From Fratercula arctica (taxonomy: Eukaryota > Chordata > Aves > Charadriiformes > Alcidae), in NCBI GenBank assembly GCA_947846985.1, contig CANTUZ010000006.1, forward strand, positions 51,244,707 to 51,308,706: 64,000 nt of DNA, in the 5' to 3' direction. The position numbers and the translations under genes are program-made. The notes beneath the pieces were generated by a model that saw only the letters and a list, made by a program, of their open reading frames with translations, ran no database searches and was not told the origin of the DNA. Numbering within the stretch: position 1 is the first letter of the stretch; every line of letters begins with the position of its first letter. Shown here piece after piece: positions 1 through 10,900 of this stretch.

Positions 1-394
1 GGCTCTCGGGAATTGAAACCCATCGATCGACGATCGAGGGTCTGGGATGAAAGGAATGAATTGTGGAGACAAGCCCTGGCGGTGGGTGTTCCCAGAGCTC
101 CTACTCATAGACAATCGACTGGAGCTATTTTAAGCTTGATGAAAGCTTTTCAAAAGCAAGACATAGCGCTGTCACCTGCTACTGCTTCCCCTCAATCGGC
201 CCCCAAGAGACCTCCCAACCTTTCTTTTCGTCCATGAAAGGAATTAAAGGAATTGCAGGAACAGAAACTAAACAACAGGTAGACCCCAGACAGTTATTGG
301 GCTTGCCTGTCTGGAAATCGATGTTTACCAATGGATAAGCGATGATGGCCCTTATATTGTACTTCTCGTAGGTCCTCATCAACAACCAAATTAA

Positions 395-440
395 TTCCTA
401 ATGGATACAGGAGCACAACAAGATGCCGAGAAGTTGGGCG
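395..440 (+). pseudogene. Retroviral protease active-site remnant
   Basis: Reading from 401, the sequence encodes M-D-T-G-A-Q-Q, which carries the D-T-G-A active-site motif (404-415) of retroviral aspartic proteases. The surrounding frame is short and interrupted, so this is a relic of the pro domain. Its place upstream of the RT domain fits normal gag-pro-pol order. Confidence 0.6.
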
Positions 441-899
441 TACGACCCAGATGACACAGAGCTGAAGTCACCAGAGTAAACGGAACAAGTGCTATTTGCC
501 AAACTGTAAAAGTTAAATTATGGCTCCCGGGTGAGAAGCGCATGTCGCCTACTCGCTTCGCAGTTAAAGAACACAATGAAATATTTTGGGTTTCGATGTT
601 TTGAACGGTGTAACCTGGCGCCTGCCGAATGGCACTGTCTGGTCCTTCGGTTCAAATGTCGACCCCAACCCTGAGAGAAACGGGGCAGCTGCAGGGCCTG
701 CGCTCTGCAACCCCCCCTCCACAGATCACTGACAGACCACAATACCTGACTTCTGCTGCGGCACAAAAGGAATTTCTGAGGTAATAGCAGATTTGGGAAA
801 AAAGACAAATTATCTCCAGAACCCACTCCCTATATAAGTCACCTGTCTGGCCAGTTCGGACAGCAGCTGGGAGGTGACATTTAGCAATTAATTACCAGC

Positions 900-1333
900 G
901 CCTGAATGCTGATACAGCCCCACCAACAGCTGCTGTACCCGACGCTGCAAACTGAACAGCTACTTTGCAAGTAGCTGCACACCCACAGATGGCAACGCTA
1001 GATGTGAAAGATATGTTCTTTATGGTCCCCTTACAAAAAAAGGATAAAGCGAAATTTGCTTTTACTTGGGAAGGTGTGCGATGCACCCTTAATAGACTCC
1101 CACGGGGATACAAACATTCACCCACGACTGCTCACGCTGCGCTCGCTGAACTTTTAGAGATAGTCTCCCTCCCTGGAGCTGTGATGCTCTACCAATATAC
1201 AGATGACACTCCGATAGGAGGAACTTCCCCTGAGACGGTGGGGAAGCGGTGGCAGCAGTGCAGCAAGCACTACTCGAAGCAGAGGTTGAGATCCCACCTT
1301 GAGAGAAATGTCAAGGAGCAGGTAAAGAAGTAA
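900..1333 (+). pseudogene. Retroviral reverse transcriptase fragment (broken)
   Basis: The open stretch at 965-1333 contains the RT fingers/palm motif L-D-V-K-D-M-F-F, the L-P-R-G-Y-K-H-S-P block and the catalytic box, here Y-Q-Y-T-D-D at about 1192-1209. The usual retroviral box is Y-[MVI]-D-D, so Thr at the variable position is unusual. The same frame continues upstream but is stopped by a TGA at 953-955, and the downstream thumb region lies in another frame, so there is a frameshift near 1320. The enzyme would have copied viral RNA into DNA; this copy cannot make a complete protein. Confidence 0.85.
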
Positions 1334-1500
1334 CATTTTTAGGTACTTGGTGGATTGCAGGTAGTGCAACCATTCCACTGGACACCCTAAGTAAAATAGA
1401 ACAATTGCAGATACCCCAATCTAGAAAAGAATTACAACCACTCATGGGTACTTTAGGTACTGGAGGAAAAGTGTACCTGGATTTTCCATCGCTTTTATGA
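1318..1500 (+). pseudogene. RT thumb/connection remnant
   Basis: After a frameshift the frame starting near 1324 reads with an L-G-T-W-W motif and then an I-P-Q-S-R-K-E-L block, typical of the thumb and connection region of class I retroviral pol. The frame ends in a TGA near 1498. Confidence 0.7.
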
Positions 1501-1589
1501 AAGGGAAAACCATGGAAATGGGACCCAGAACATGAAGAGGCAGTCAAAACCTCAATACAGGAATTAAAACCCTATCGTCACTGGGGTCA

Positions 1590-1765
1590 ATTCACCCCCA
1601 CGACTCTATTACAGCAGAATGGGATTTTGCAGGACATGGTATCTATTATAATCTATTCCAAACTGGCTCTGGCAGACCAAAGAGACCTTTATTATTCGGC
1701 TGTACTGCATTTAAAGAGACAGAAGAGAGATACTCCGAGTGGGAAAAGGGACTTTATCTTTAGTC
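1590..1765 (+). pseudogene. RNase H-like pol remnant
   Basis: One frame here encodes an E-W-D-F-A-G-H-G stretch followed by E-R-Y-S-E-W-E-K-G-L, which resembles the start of the RNase H/tether region of class I retroviral pol polyproteins. The frame is closed soon after 1770. This is a relic only. Confidence 0.6.
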
Positions 1766-2230
1766 TGAGCAGTTAAACAAGTTGGTTTAACTTGGTTACT
1801 ATGGGGTAACCCGTCTGGAAAAACCCCACCAAGACTTGTATTGTTTTCCCTTTCCAGGAACGATACCAGGGTTGACACTAACACACCTCTGCTGGAGATG
1901 GGGTCAGCCACTGGAGGATTGCTTGTCCTTCTCACAGGAGCAATCGGTGTCAGTACAGACCAAATCTGGCCCATAGGCCAGCAAGCCCAACGCCCAGGGT
2001 GGGGACCCTCACTTCCTTTAATTGTGCTAATCAATACGGTAACTATCGTACATTCTGCACCATACGTGTTTGTGAGTTGGTGCAACCTACTGTAACAGCA
2101 ATTATAACTTACACTAAACTTGCCCAGCAATTGGGTCATGACAAAAATTTGCTTACAGCTCCATTTAACATCCTGGAAATGTTCCAATACATTTTGTCTA
2201 AACCCGAGTTAATGCAGAGCATATGATTCT

Positions 2231-3025
2231 TTTGCAAAACCAAATCATCATCTTTGAAATGAATTCTGCATTGCGATTTTAGTTTCCCCATGAGCAAAAC
2301 CTTTATCTGCATTTACATGTCTTTAAAGAATTTGAAGACAATTGCGTAAGGAATTGCTAAACACAGGAAGCTAAACACATAAAACTAAGAGTTTATGTAC
2401 TGCAAAAGCACAAAGGCAAGACAGAACACGGCCCTGATATGCCACAACAGCTGTTACCTGCTGGCGTTGGAGGACTCCATTGGTGCGTGGTATACGCTCT
2501 CGGTGATTCTTTGGTGCAGTTGACTTGCTTCTGTTAAAGAAGAAGGAAAAAGAAATTACTCCAAACTGTGTAGGTTGCTTCCTGGTTTGCACAGAAGGTG
2601 GGGGAGAGAGAGGGAAGTAGGAGAGGAGAGATTTGGACTGCTGCTGCAAGCAAAATGGAATACTCGTGCTTGAAGAGAAAGGCACGCGGTAATCTTAAAG
2701 GCTGAAAATTTAGCTCTCCCAAACAGCTCTTCTACCCTTATTTTTTCAGTGCAGAAGAGATTTCTTCCCCTACCACCTTCTTTTTCCTCTGTACCTCTTC
2801 CTCACTCATGGCATAATGTGAATCTAGAGAACGGACATATTGACATTTTTCCCAGAATCCAAGTTTTGTGGCTCACAGCTTTGTCTGGATTTAGCAACAC
2901 GTGTACATCAGTCCTTCGGCACATGCAGCCGTCTAGCAGAATGTATCCCCATCCCTCTAAGGAACGCTTTGGCTCAGCATCCTGGACAAAGAGCAATAAT
3001 AAAATGCTGTTCAGATGCCACTTGT
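2231..3025. other. Non-coding stretch between ERV and candidate MCF2L2 terminal exon
   Basis: No gene was recognised. The sequence is ordinary AT-leaning DNA with purine runs at about 2545-2640. If the exon proposed at 3026-3230 is real, the minus-strand 3' UTR of MCF2L2 would lie here. I did not find a convincing AATAAA signal on the minus strand. Confidence 0.4.
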
Positions 3026-3230
3026 TCACTCTTTTTGCATAGCTGCAAGGGAGCAACAGACCCGTTTGTACCTATGTCCAGTAACTGCTGAGAGGAGAAA
3101 GACGGTAAGAAAGGTGCTGACAGCCGCCTGGTTTTCAGGGCCAGCAGAGTCAGACTCTGAGAAGTGAGGGAGCAATGGAGGGAGCTGCTGCCAGACCCTC
3201 AGCTCGCTGAGGTCCCAGGGCTGTTTCACT
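3026..3230 (-). CDS. MCF2L2: Candidate MCF2L2 terminal coding exon
   Basis: On the minus strand a strong pyrimidine-rich acceptor ends at 3231-3232. It is followed by one base that completes the codon left open by the candidate exon at 4336-4366, then by 67 sense codons to a TGA at 3026-3028. The encoded tail includes a W-D-L-S-E-L stretch and a Ser/Glu/Asp-rich F-S-E-S-D-S-A-G segment. I do not recognise homology to the C-terminus of any Dbl-family protein, and these tails diverge quickly. The supports are only the acceptor, the compatible phase and the position, so this is tentative. Confidence 0.25.
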
Positions 3231-3856
3231 CTGGAAGAAGATGAAGCTCTTGTCAATGAAAGGAGAACAGACAAAGGGACTGGGGCAGCTCTGAAAGACT
3301 AAACTTAACAAAGTCTTTTAAGGGCAGGAATGCTGGGATAAAGGAGCACTCTGGGCAGGGAGTCGGAAGTAGCTCCATTCCTGGTTTTGGCAACTGATTC
3401 ACAGCCTCGCAGAAATCCCTTAAACTGCATCCGTAATCCCTTTGCCTGCAAAAGACAATTATGCTCTCTGGGATCCACGGATCAAGGTGTTACCCAAAGC
3501 CTCGTCAGCATTCCATGCTCACTGCAGTATACGATAGGGAGTGTATATACACAATGTGTTTGGACGCTGATGACCCATACGTTAAACTATTTATCACATA
3601 CCTTTGGCCACCTTCTTTGCCCTTTACTCACTCAATCATCTCAGCTGGTTCCTTCCAACATTCCAACCCCCTGTGCAACTCCTAACAACAGTTACTAAAA
3701 ACAGCCCAGACAAACAAATGTATCTCTCGTCCTTCTCTCATTACAACGCACAGTTGGAGAAATATCCAGTCTTGGATTAAGCATGAATTAAGGCTTCTTT
3801 TTTCATGAGTCATTGGAAATAGAAACAACTGTTTAAAACCACAGGACAAAGTACGT

Positions 3857-3912
3857 GTTTCCTGCTGTCAGTATTGTAATAAGGGTTTCCTGCTGTCAGT
3901 ATTGTAATAAGG
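3857..3912 (+). repeat. Perfect 28-bp tandem duplication
   Basis: The 28-bp unit that begins GTTTCCTGCTGTCAG occurs twice head to tail (3857-3884 and 3885-3912) with no mismatch, which indicates a recent local duplication. It lies in non-coding DNA. Confidence 0.9.
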
Positions 3913-4034
3913 GCTTCACGTGATCATTTGGGAAAAGGCAATGGGAAGAGCTGCAATGGCATCTAAGATACAATTTCTGCCCTCTGACTGCTGTTCTGCT
4001 GGATTCACCATGAAGGAAAGCTGGACTTTGCTCA

Positions 4035-4193
4035 TAGAGCAGGACGAAAGGCATCGCTGGACGTTCTCAAGACCAGACTGGATAAAGCCTTGAGTAACCT
4101 GGTTTGACCGATAACTGACTGTGCTTTGAGCAGGACGTTGGACTGTGATGCCCTGAGGTCCCCTGAAACCCAAAATATTCTAGGATCCTATGA
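4035..4193 (+). mobile_element. CR1 LINE 3'-end fragment
   Basis: The segment reads like the 3' UTR of CR1: a 'contracted gene' block (GACTGGATAAAGCCTTGAGT), the GGACTGTGATG block and a diverged terminal TTCTAGGATCCTATGAT. It is old judging by mismatches to the common pattern. Confidence 0.65.
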
Positions 4194-4335
4194 TCTTAAG
4201 ACAAAACAATAATGGATATCAAAAATAAATGTTTTCTAAACTTTCAGTCTTGATTCCTGCACAGTTTTCTCTGGAAAATGCGTAGTAACCCTAGCACATA
4301 GGTCTTCCACGTACAAAGACTTCACAAGTGCTCAC

Positions 4336-4366
4336 CTGGGTGACATACAAGCTTCTTTTTCCTTGC
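4336..4366 (-). CDS. MCF2L2: Candidate 31-bp MCF2L2 micro-exon
   Basis: On the minus strand, 31 bp lie between an acceptor (GTGTGTGTTTCTAG) and a consensus donor (CCCAG then GTGAGC). The phase (2 bases, 9 codons, 2 bases) follows the phase-1 end of the exon at 5763-5841 and would give a basic stretch read as K-E-K-E-A-C-M-S-P. Both splice sites are good and the phase fits, but an exon this short carries little information and the tail is not recognisable by homology. Confidence 0.4.
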
Positions 4367-4369
4367 CTA

Positions 4370-5762
4370 GAAACACACACAGAGGATTAGCACTCTGGCC
4401 GACTAAACACAGACATTTTCGCCATCGTGAACTCTTCTCTTCTGTGGTGGCCTTTTATACTTCAGAAGTAAATATTACAAACCATATCAGGGAGTCCCTA
4501 GATCAAGTCCTGAAACTGCACTGATACGAATCTTGAGTTCTTTCCTCAGCAGTTCCTGCTGAACTGGCCACAGTGAAATTCAGAATAAAAAGGAGAAAGG
4601 ATGAAGATGAGAACAGTAAGGAAAGACCTGAGTAATAAGCGTTGTAAGTAAGTATATTGTTATGGATCGGATTAAATCACTGAGGCTAATGTACGTAGTT
4701 GTTTCCCTCTGCTTAAGGAGGTTGTAAGAACTCGTTGTCTTTGTGAAACAGACAATTGAAATAAAGGTGACCTCTAAAGTTAAAGCAGAGTTGGAAGCAC
4801 AGGCTGCTTAGGAATCTGCAGGATGTGGGTGGAGAGGCTTTGCGGGCATTGCTTTAGAGAGAGGTGTGTGTATGAGAGAAGCAGAAACTGACAGGTCAAG
4901 GTGAGAAGCACAGACAGAGCCCAGGAACAGTCTGTATTGGACACAGCTATGGGATTTTGTCCTAAGAGAGCCTGAAAAATGGCCTTTAGAGCTCTGTGCC
5001 TTCTTGTTTATAAACAGAACAGTATCTCAGACAGCCTTCATCACTATGCTGTCCTACTGTCTGGAATAACCAAACTGAATTTTGTCTGTTCTTGGGTTCA
5101 ATATCTTACATAAAAAAGAGCGTCATTATTTTAGGTACTTATGAGGCTTCAGTCACTCATGTGTTGAGCACATCACAAACCACCTTCATAGTGACGTCTC
5201 TGTGAGAGAGGGAAATGTCATTAATCGTGTTTTACAGGGAGGTCACTAAGATAAAAAGATGGGATAACTGACTGCCAGGTGAGTGACTAGATTTAAAACA
5301 AAAACCTTCAAAACCCAACACAGCAGAACAAACAAGAGGACAGACAGGAACAGTTGCTGTGCCCGGTCATGTACGTGGAAGATCTTCTGTGTCAGGTCTT
5401 GTGAGAAGGCACAGAGTGAAGACTGGGACCCCACCTCCCCTCCCCACACGCTGATGTAAATGGATGATTCTAGGGTTGCTACTTGAGAGGGAGAACAGAG
5501 GAAAATCACGTTCCTCCAGCTAACTGCAAATGAAATAATTATTCATGCCATTTCTAAAGTTCTAAGAAATTTTCTTTGATCAGGACAAGGGTTTAAATCC
5601 CAGCAATGCTGCAACCACCCAACTGATCCTCACACAGAAGATCCGTTCTTGCTGATTTCACCGGTGGTACTGGCTGGCCCTATAACTCATCCCAGCTCCA
5701 CGTTGTCATACACAGCTACAGAAGGAAGGCAACGTTACCGGATCTCACTCTGCGTGTCCTAC
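4370..5762 (-). other. MCF2L2 intron (or 3' flank if micro-exon is false)
   Basis: About 1.4 kb of non-coding DNA. Apart from short purine and pyrimidine runs I see no gene, repeat or RNA. A 264-bp open minus-strand frame at 5246-5509 has no recognisable domain and no good splice context. Confidence 0.5.
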
Positions 5763-5841
5763 CTCTACATGCTTCCAGTTGTCCTGTCAGGACTTTGCGA
5801 ATCTCTGAAATCCAGGTGTTTTTCAGCTCAACAGAAGATGC
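5763..5841 (-). CDS. MCF2L2: MCF2L2 exon: end of PH domain
   Basis: This 79-bp minus-strand exon starts after TGTTCTCAG (acceptor) and ends before GTAGGACA (donor). Its 26 codons read A-S-S-V-E-L-K-N-T-W-I-S-E-I-R-K-V-L and then T-G-Q-L-E-A-C-R. This is the C-terminal helix of the PH domain, with the near-invariant tryptophan of PH folds at W10, and it matches the end of the DBS/MCF2L family PH domain closely. It enters in phase 0 from the exon at 6255-6347 and leaves in phase 1. Confidence 0.92.
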
Positions 5842-6254
5842 CTGAGAACAGAAGAGGAGAGCAGGTCTAGTTAAAGCATGCTGCCATCACCTGCCTGCCC
5901 CGACCAACATTTGTTCTCGACTTTCCCAAGGAATGGAACACTGTGGCCAGCTTTGAGCAAAGCAGAGGAAGCTCTTCAAGATGGAAAAGTTACCATGAAT
6001 CCAGGTCCTCTCCTTGCTTTTCTGTCCAGCGTTCCAAGTAGTTTCCCACTACTTTTTTTCCTCTTTTACCCAAAACCATGACCATTTTCACAATGATAAA
6101 TTGGTAATTTGAGTGCCAACGCAACAACGAAGATTCCAATGGCTACTGTTTCTTGAGTGTACAGGACAGTGAAAGTCACAAAACTGAAAACTTTCTTAAA
6201 AACAATTCAATTGAAAGGAAGTAGAGTCCTTGGAAAAAAAAGGATTGTTGTTAC

Positions 6255-6347
6255 CTGAATGATATAGACCTCTTCTCTGCCATTATACCAGATCTCAAAC
6301 TTCTTGTTGTCCCCTTTTACATTTTCTGTAATGCCCACAGTGCTCAT
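6255..6347 (-). CDS. MCF2L2: MCF2L2 exon: central PH domain
   Basis: A 93-bp minus-strand exon (31 codons, phase 0 at both ends) is bounded by an acceptor ending AAACAG and the donor GTAACAAC. It encodes the PH-domain strands with the block K-K-F-E-I-W-Y-N-G-R-E-E-V-Y-I-I-Q, diagnostic of the DBL/DBS/MCF2L2 subfamily. The PH domain packs against the DH domain and helps membrane phosphoinositide binding and GTPase contact in this family. Confidence 0.95.
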
Positions 6348-7688
6348 CTGTTTCAAAACAGAAAAGAGGCAGCTGGAATCTGGAAAATGTCAATAGTCTT
6401 TAAACTCTTTATCCTCTGAGAAGCATTTTTAAAAGGCTGCAGTCACTTCTGCACCTTAGGGAGTCATTAAAAGTAAAATTCAGAACATGTTATTTCTCAG
6501 CATGTAATTTATCATTCATCTTTTTGATTGTTACAGAAAAAAAAAGGTGCTCAAAAGTAACGCAAGCTAATGTCTGATCATGAGTTTATCCTCTTTGCTT
6601 TTTTTGCTTGAATCGTGTGTCAGTTTTCAACCCTATCCTGGCTTTTGTCCACTATACAAACTTTCAGTTTGAGGAAGATGGTATTTTCAACTTGGCATCA
6701 CTGAGACTGGAGAGGAAGAGGAAGGGAATGGGCTTTGTGAGATTTAACAACACATCTGGAAATCCAGACAACACAAAAAATTCAATATAGTTTCAGGAAA
6801 ATTAAAAGAAAGAGGTGAGCAAGGAGCTAAGCGCCTAACTAGGCAAGACAACAAGGAACTGAAGAAAATAATTCTACATTTCTTAAATGATAGATTCTTA
6901 ACCACAATTTTGAAGTCCAGCTGCTACTATACTTACCAGCTTCCCATCTTCTACCTTTATTTGTTCATGCCCCTGTTCTGATTTGCCTCAGCATTAGATT
7001 TGAAGGTTTAAACAGCTATGCCACCATTCCTGCTATCTCCACAGGAAGAAAATTCAAATGTTTATAGGAATTGGTCCACTCCTTGAAGCAGGTTCTATTA
7101 CAATTCCCATCTGGTTACCCCGTAATAAGTTTGCAGCATTACACTTGATGACCCATGTTAGTTGTCTGAAGTCACAAGCGTCACACCAATGTGCTAAAAG
7201 GGAAAATTTGGCCTATTTGTGAAACTCGTCTTAACAGATAATGTCCTGACTCATACCTGGAAATGTCACTCATGCAAATAAAAGGGCACTTCTACTGCGC
7301 TGTGATTCATCTGTAGCTATTATTGTCACAGAATATATCTGCTCAACTCATGTTAATAGCAAAACTCACAATAGAACTCAGCTTGGAGGATGCTTATAGG
7401 CAGAACAATGACAGATGCAGGTCCACCCCCTCTTGCTTCTCTTTATGGGACGCTGGGCAAGAACACAAAAGATGCCCACTTGTATCAAGCTGCAAAACCA
7501 AGGTTCACGTCTGGAGTTACAGGACACATGGCTGGGTCTGTCTCCAGATCAAAATTAAACGGAAGCTTTCATTTACTCAGGGGTGCAAGACAGCTCCAGG
7601 TATGTGTACCTTCTTCAAGTCTCTACATGGAAACATTCCCGAGAAACCAGATTTATTTCTCACCCCCTACCATTACCACATTTATTAC

Positions 7689-7910
7689 CTTTAAAGAATT
7701 TTTAAAACTGTATGAAGCTGTCTTCTCATGGCCATCTGTGTTCTCCTCCCGTTTCTTGCAGAAAAGCAGCATCTTTGTATAGAGGAAGAGGTGTCTCTGC
7801 ATTGGTTTGAATCTAGCCAAGTCCTTCACTTTGTTGTGCCCCTTCTTGTGGTCAGTCCACACATTGAAGGAACCTTGCATCAACAGCTTGCCAAGCTCAC
7901 TGACATCCCC
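7689..7910 (-). CDS. MCF2L2: MCF2L2 exon: DH-PH linker and first half of PH domain
   Basis: This is the longest recognised MCF2L2 exon: 222 bp, 74 codons, phase 0 at both ends, acceptor TTTGCTAG and donor GTAATAAA on the minus strand. It begins with the DH-PH linker (G-D-V-S-E-L-G-K-L-L) and continues into PH strands 1-4, with M-Q-G-S-F-N-V-W-T-D-H-K-K-G-H, then R-F-K-P-M-Q-R-H-L-F-L and L-F-C-K-K-R-E-E-N. These blocks are characteristic of the Dbl subfamily of Rho guanine-nucleotide exchange factors. An open frame continues past the donor to 7653 only by chance. Confidence 0.96.
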
Positions 7911-10900
7911 CTAGCAAACAAGGAAAAGAGAGAGCCTACATCACGTCCAGGCTTGGGTAGTCCCAGGCACAGCTCTTTCCCCAAGCGGTGTTCAAGCTTC
8001 CAGGCAGGGGCATGTGCCCCGGCATCCCTCGTGTTGGAGAGTGGACATGTTACAGCTGGAATCCCATCTGCACGTGTCTCCTTGCCAAACCTGTGTGGTT
8101 TCTTCAGATAACCATTAACCCATTGTTTTCCATGTCCATAATTCCCAGTTTGTCCCATTCATACTTAGTGTCTACGGTCTGTCTCAGGACCTCTCTGGAC
8201 CTGACACGTAGGCTGCCCCCTCTGATGACCTCAGAGGAAGCATCTTCTGACAAGAACTGGGTTTCAAGACTCCTGACTCCAAGGCAATATGAAGGCCCCG
8301 TGCAGACCAGATATCCAAGCAAAGCCCCTGGCTCTGAAAGGTCTGGGTTCAGTTTCTGCTCTGCTATGAGCTGCTTCTATCCCTGGGCAAAACCTTGAAA
8401 GATGCTTAGATGTCTGAAGACACAGACTGGTGTCTAGAGGTATGTAGGTGTGTAATTCCCTCAAATTGCAAAATAGTCTTTAAAAGCTTTGTCAATAGTT
8501 TCTCGGCTCACCATCTGCAAACTATGCAACGCTGCACAGCCCTGGGCAAAGGGAGTAAATGCACCAAGGAGCCACGAAAGTACCTGAGGGAGAGTGAAAC
8601 TAAGCAGGAGCCAGACCGTTCTAAGTTAAAGCCCTTGTCTGAGGACCACTGATGGGTAAATACTTCAACTGATATAAATATTGGGCTCAGATGCCACCCG
8701 CACAAACATTTATAGCACAGTTCAGTATTAAAGAGTGTAGTAATGTGTGGATAGAGGACCCGGCAACATCTATATGGTAATGGGCTTCAACAAATAACGA
8801 TAAACACAATTATCCTAGCAGCAGGTTTTTCTAGGAGGGATTTGTATAATAAGTTTAAGGAATAAGCTCAGTGCATTATTAAAGTACTTATTTTCAACAG
8901 TTATATGTTCTGTTGATTATAAGGTGAAGATGTGGGCTCCAAGCGGGAATGTCTGATTTCTCAAACTCCAGCTTGCAGCCTGTTCTCCCTCCTGCTCCCC
9001 ATCCTCTACCCCGGATCCAACTGCAAAACCAGCGTTTGATTAGTTACTTTTCCACTCCGTATCAGGGTATTATTAGACTCTCCAAAGCATTCAAAAAGCC
9101 TCAGTAATTTCTGTAACAGTCTCCCATGTGTAATCTATGAGTTGGATTTTTCATTTGTGCATAGAGGACTGTGTGTGTTTGTATTTATACATGCATGCAG
9201 GTGTAACCTGCAAGCCCGTGAAAAGCATGTTGATGAGACGTAAAGCTAAATAAAAAAACAAAGAAACAAATTTTATACATAGTTGTGACAACGGTGAGAG
9301 GCTCCTGTCACTGCAGGCGCTTTTTGATAGGGCACCGAGACCCACACGCTCAGTTCAACCCTTGTGCTAGGTCCCTCTCCTCAGCCCGGGCTCCAGCCCT
9401 GGGACTGCAGCGAGTGGGGGGCTGCCACTGCAGGGGGAAGGACGCGCAGGGATGGCACTCCGCAGCAATCCCACAAAGGGCTTTCAGTATTAGCCCACGA
9501 GCTCTGGACACTCTCTTCGGCGTGGGCAGCACATAGAGAGGAGAACACAGTTTCTGGTAACTTGTGCCAGCGGACAGCAGTGTTCTGTCCTAAAGGAAAT
9601 GTATTTAAAATGGAGGATTTGATCACTATCTCAAAAATAGTTATTCTCCGTTAGAACAATACGCTGCATCTCATGTTTATGGAAGATGAGAGACACCTAA
9701 GAATGGCTTGAGTGCTGCATAACTCATGGACAAACCACCCAGGCCAGACTGCATACAAACGTCAGGATGGCAGTAGGAAACATCCCTAAAACTTCTTCTC
9801 TCCAAGCTTTAATCTACTTTTTTTTGTGGCTTTGACTAACAATAAAAACAAACAAACAAAACCAACCCCAAACTTACATGTTAGCAATTTCTTACACAAG
9901 AGTTCAGCTCCTCGAGTCTGCATGTGCACAGGTCCGAGGAGCAGAATATCCTATGCAATTAGGAGCGTTCATCAGCTGCTACAAAACCTGCTTTTCTCCT
10001 TCTCTGGAAGGTGTTCTAGCCAAGTTTTTCTGCCATGCCTGTGTGGGAAAGACTCCACCAGATGGGGTGTGGTTTCATGAGCTACGGGAGGTGTTTATTT
10101 GGCATCACAACTGAGGACCTGGGACAGGTGGAACGGGGAGAAGAAATTATTGGGTTCATTCTCTTTCACACTTTCACCCCATTTAATAATCATGTAACAA
10201 ACCACCTCAGGAACACTGCCGGCATCGGGCTACACAGCCGCCATGTTCCACTTTGTCACGGCTTTCGCTTCAGCCAACAAAGGACAGGCAAAAATCTAGT
10301 CCTTGGAGCTACTACCTGGCATCTCATGGAAGGCTGGCCATTCAGATGTAGAAGGTGAAAAAGAACAGGAATGCTGTGTTGAATTCCTGAGTACAAAACT
10401 ACTCTGAGATTTGAAAGCAAGGCATAGACAAAAGGGTACATCAGCATTTATACGGATAGGAATCTGGATAGATCCCCATGCTCAGAATAATATGTTACCT
10501 TTCTTGGAGAAGCTCTTCTGGCCATCCCTTACAGAACTGTTTAAAAACAATTTTTTGTAGACCTGCTGTAACTACATACATTTACCCTGGGAAACACAGG
10601 AGGAAAGCTACCTCTGTCCTTGGGGACGAACCAGAAACAGTGGAAACTGGGGAAGTAAAAGATTTGCTGTGTCCATGAGCTTCCCGTGCCCTTGTTGACT
10701 GGTCCAAGTCTGCAATAATAATATCCAGGCTTTAACGAGTCTTTCTGAAATGAATCTCTGAGGCACTCAGCCGTAACCAGAACAGTTTCGAGAAGCTTTC
10801 ACAAACTCTCTCTCCTGACACCGAGAAGGCTGTAAAAAACTCACTACTGAAACCAAATGGAGTCAAACCGATAAAACCACACAGGAAGAGTCCTATCCTT

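Larger units (their letters stand above)
1..2230 (+). mobile_element. Degenerate endogenous retrovirus, pol-centred fragment
   Basis: A plus-strand retroviral remnant, cut by the left edge of the window. Reading left to right, gag-like or unassigned sequence is followed by a protease active-site motif near 404, reverse transcriptase from about 900 to 1320, the thumb/connection region at about 1320-1500 and an RNase H-like stretch at about 1600-1760. From 1800 to 2230 short open stretches remain that I cannot assign; env or integrase remnants are possible. The coding sequence is interrupted by in-frame stops and frameshifts, so it is inactive. The RT and RNase H wording resembles class I (gamma/epsilon-like) avian elements, but that is a judgement by eye. 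No LTR was recognised on the right side. If MCF2L2 extends this far left, the element is antisense to it, the usual orientation of tolerated insertions. Confidence 0.85.

Noticed and set aside
2460..2540. Possible right-hand LTR of the retroviral relic
   Set aside because: No TG...CA boundaries, polypurine tract or matching second copy could be identified within the window.
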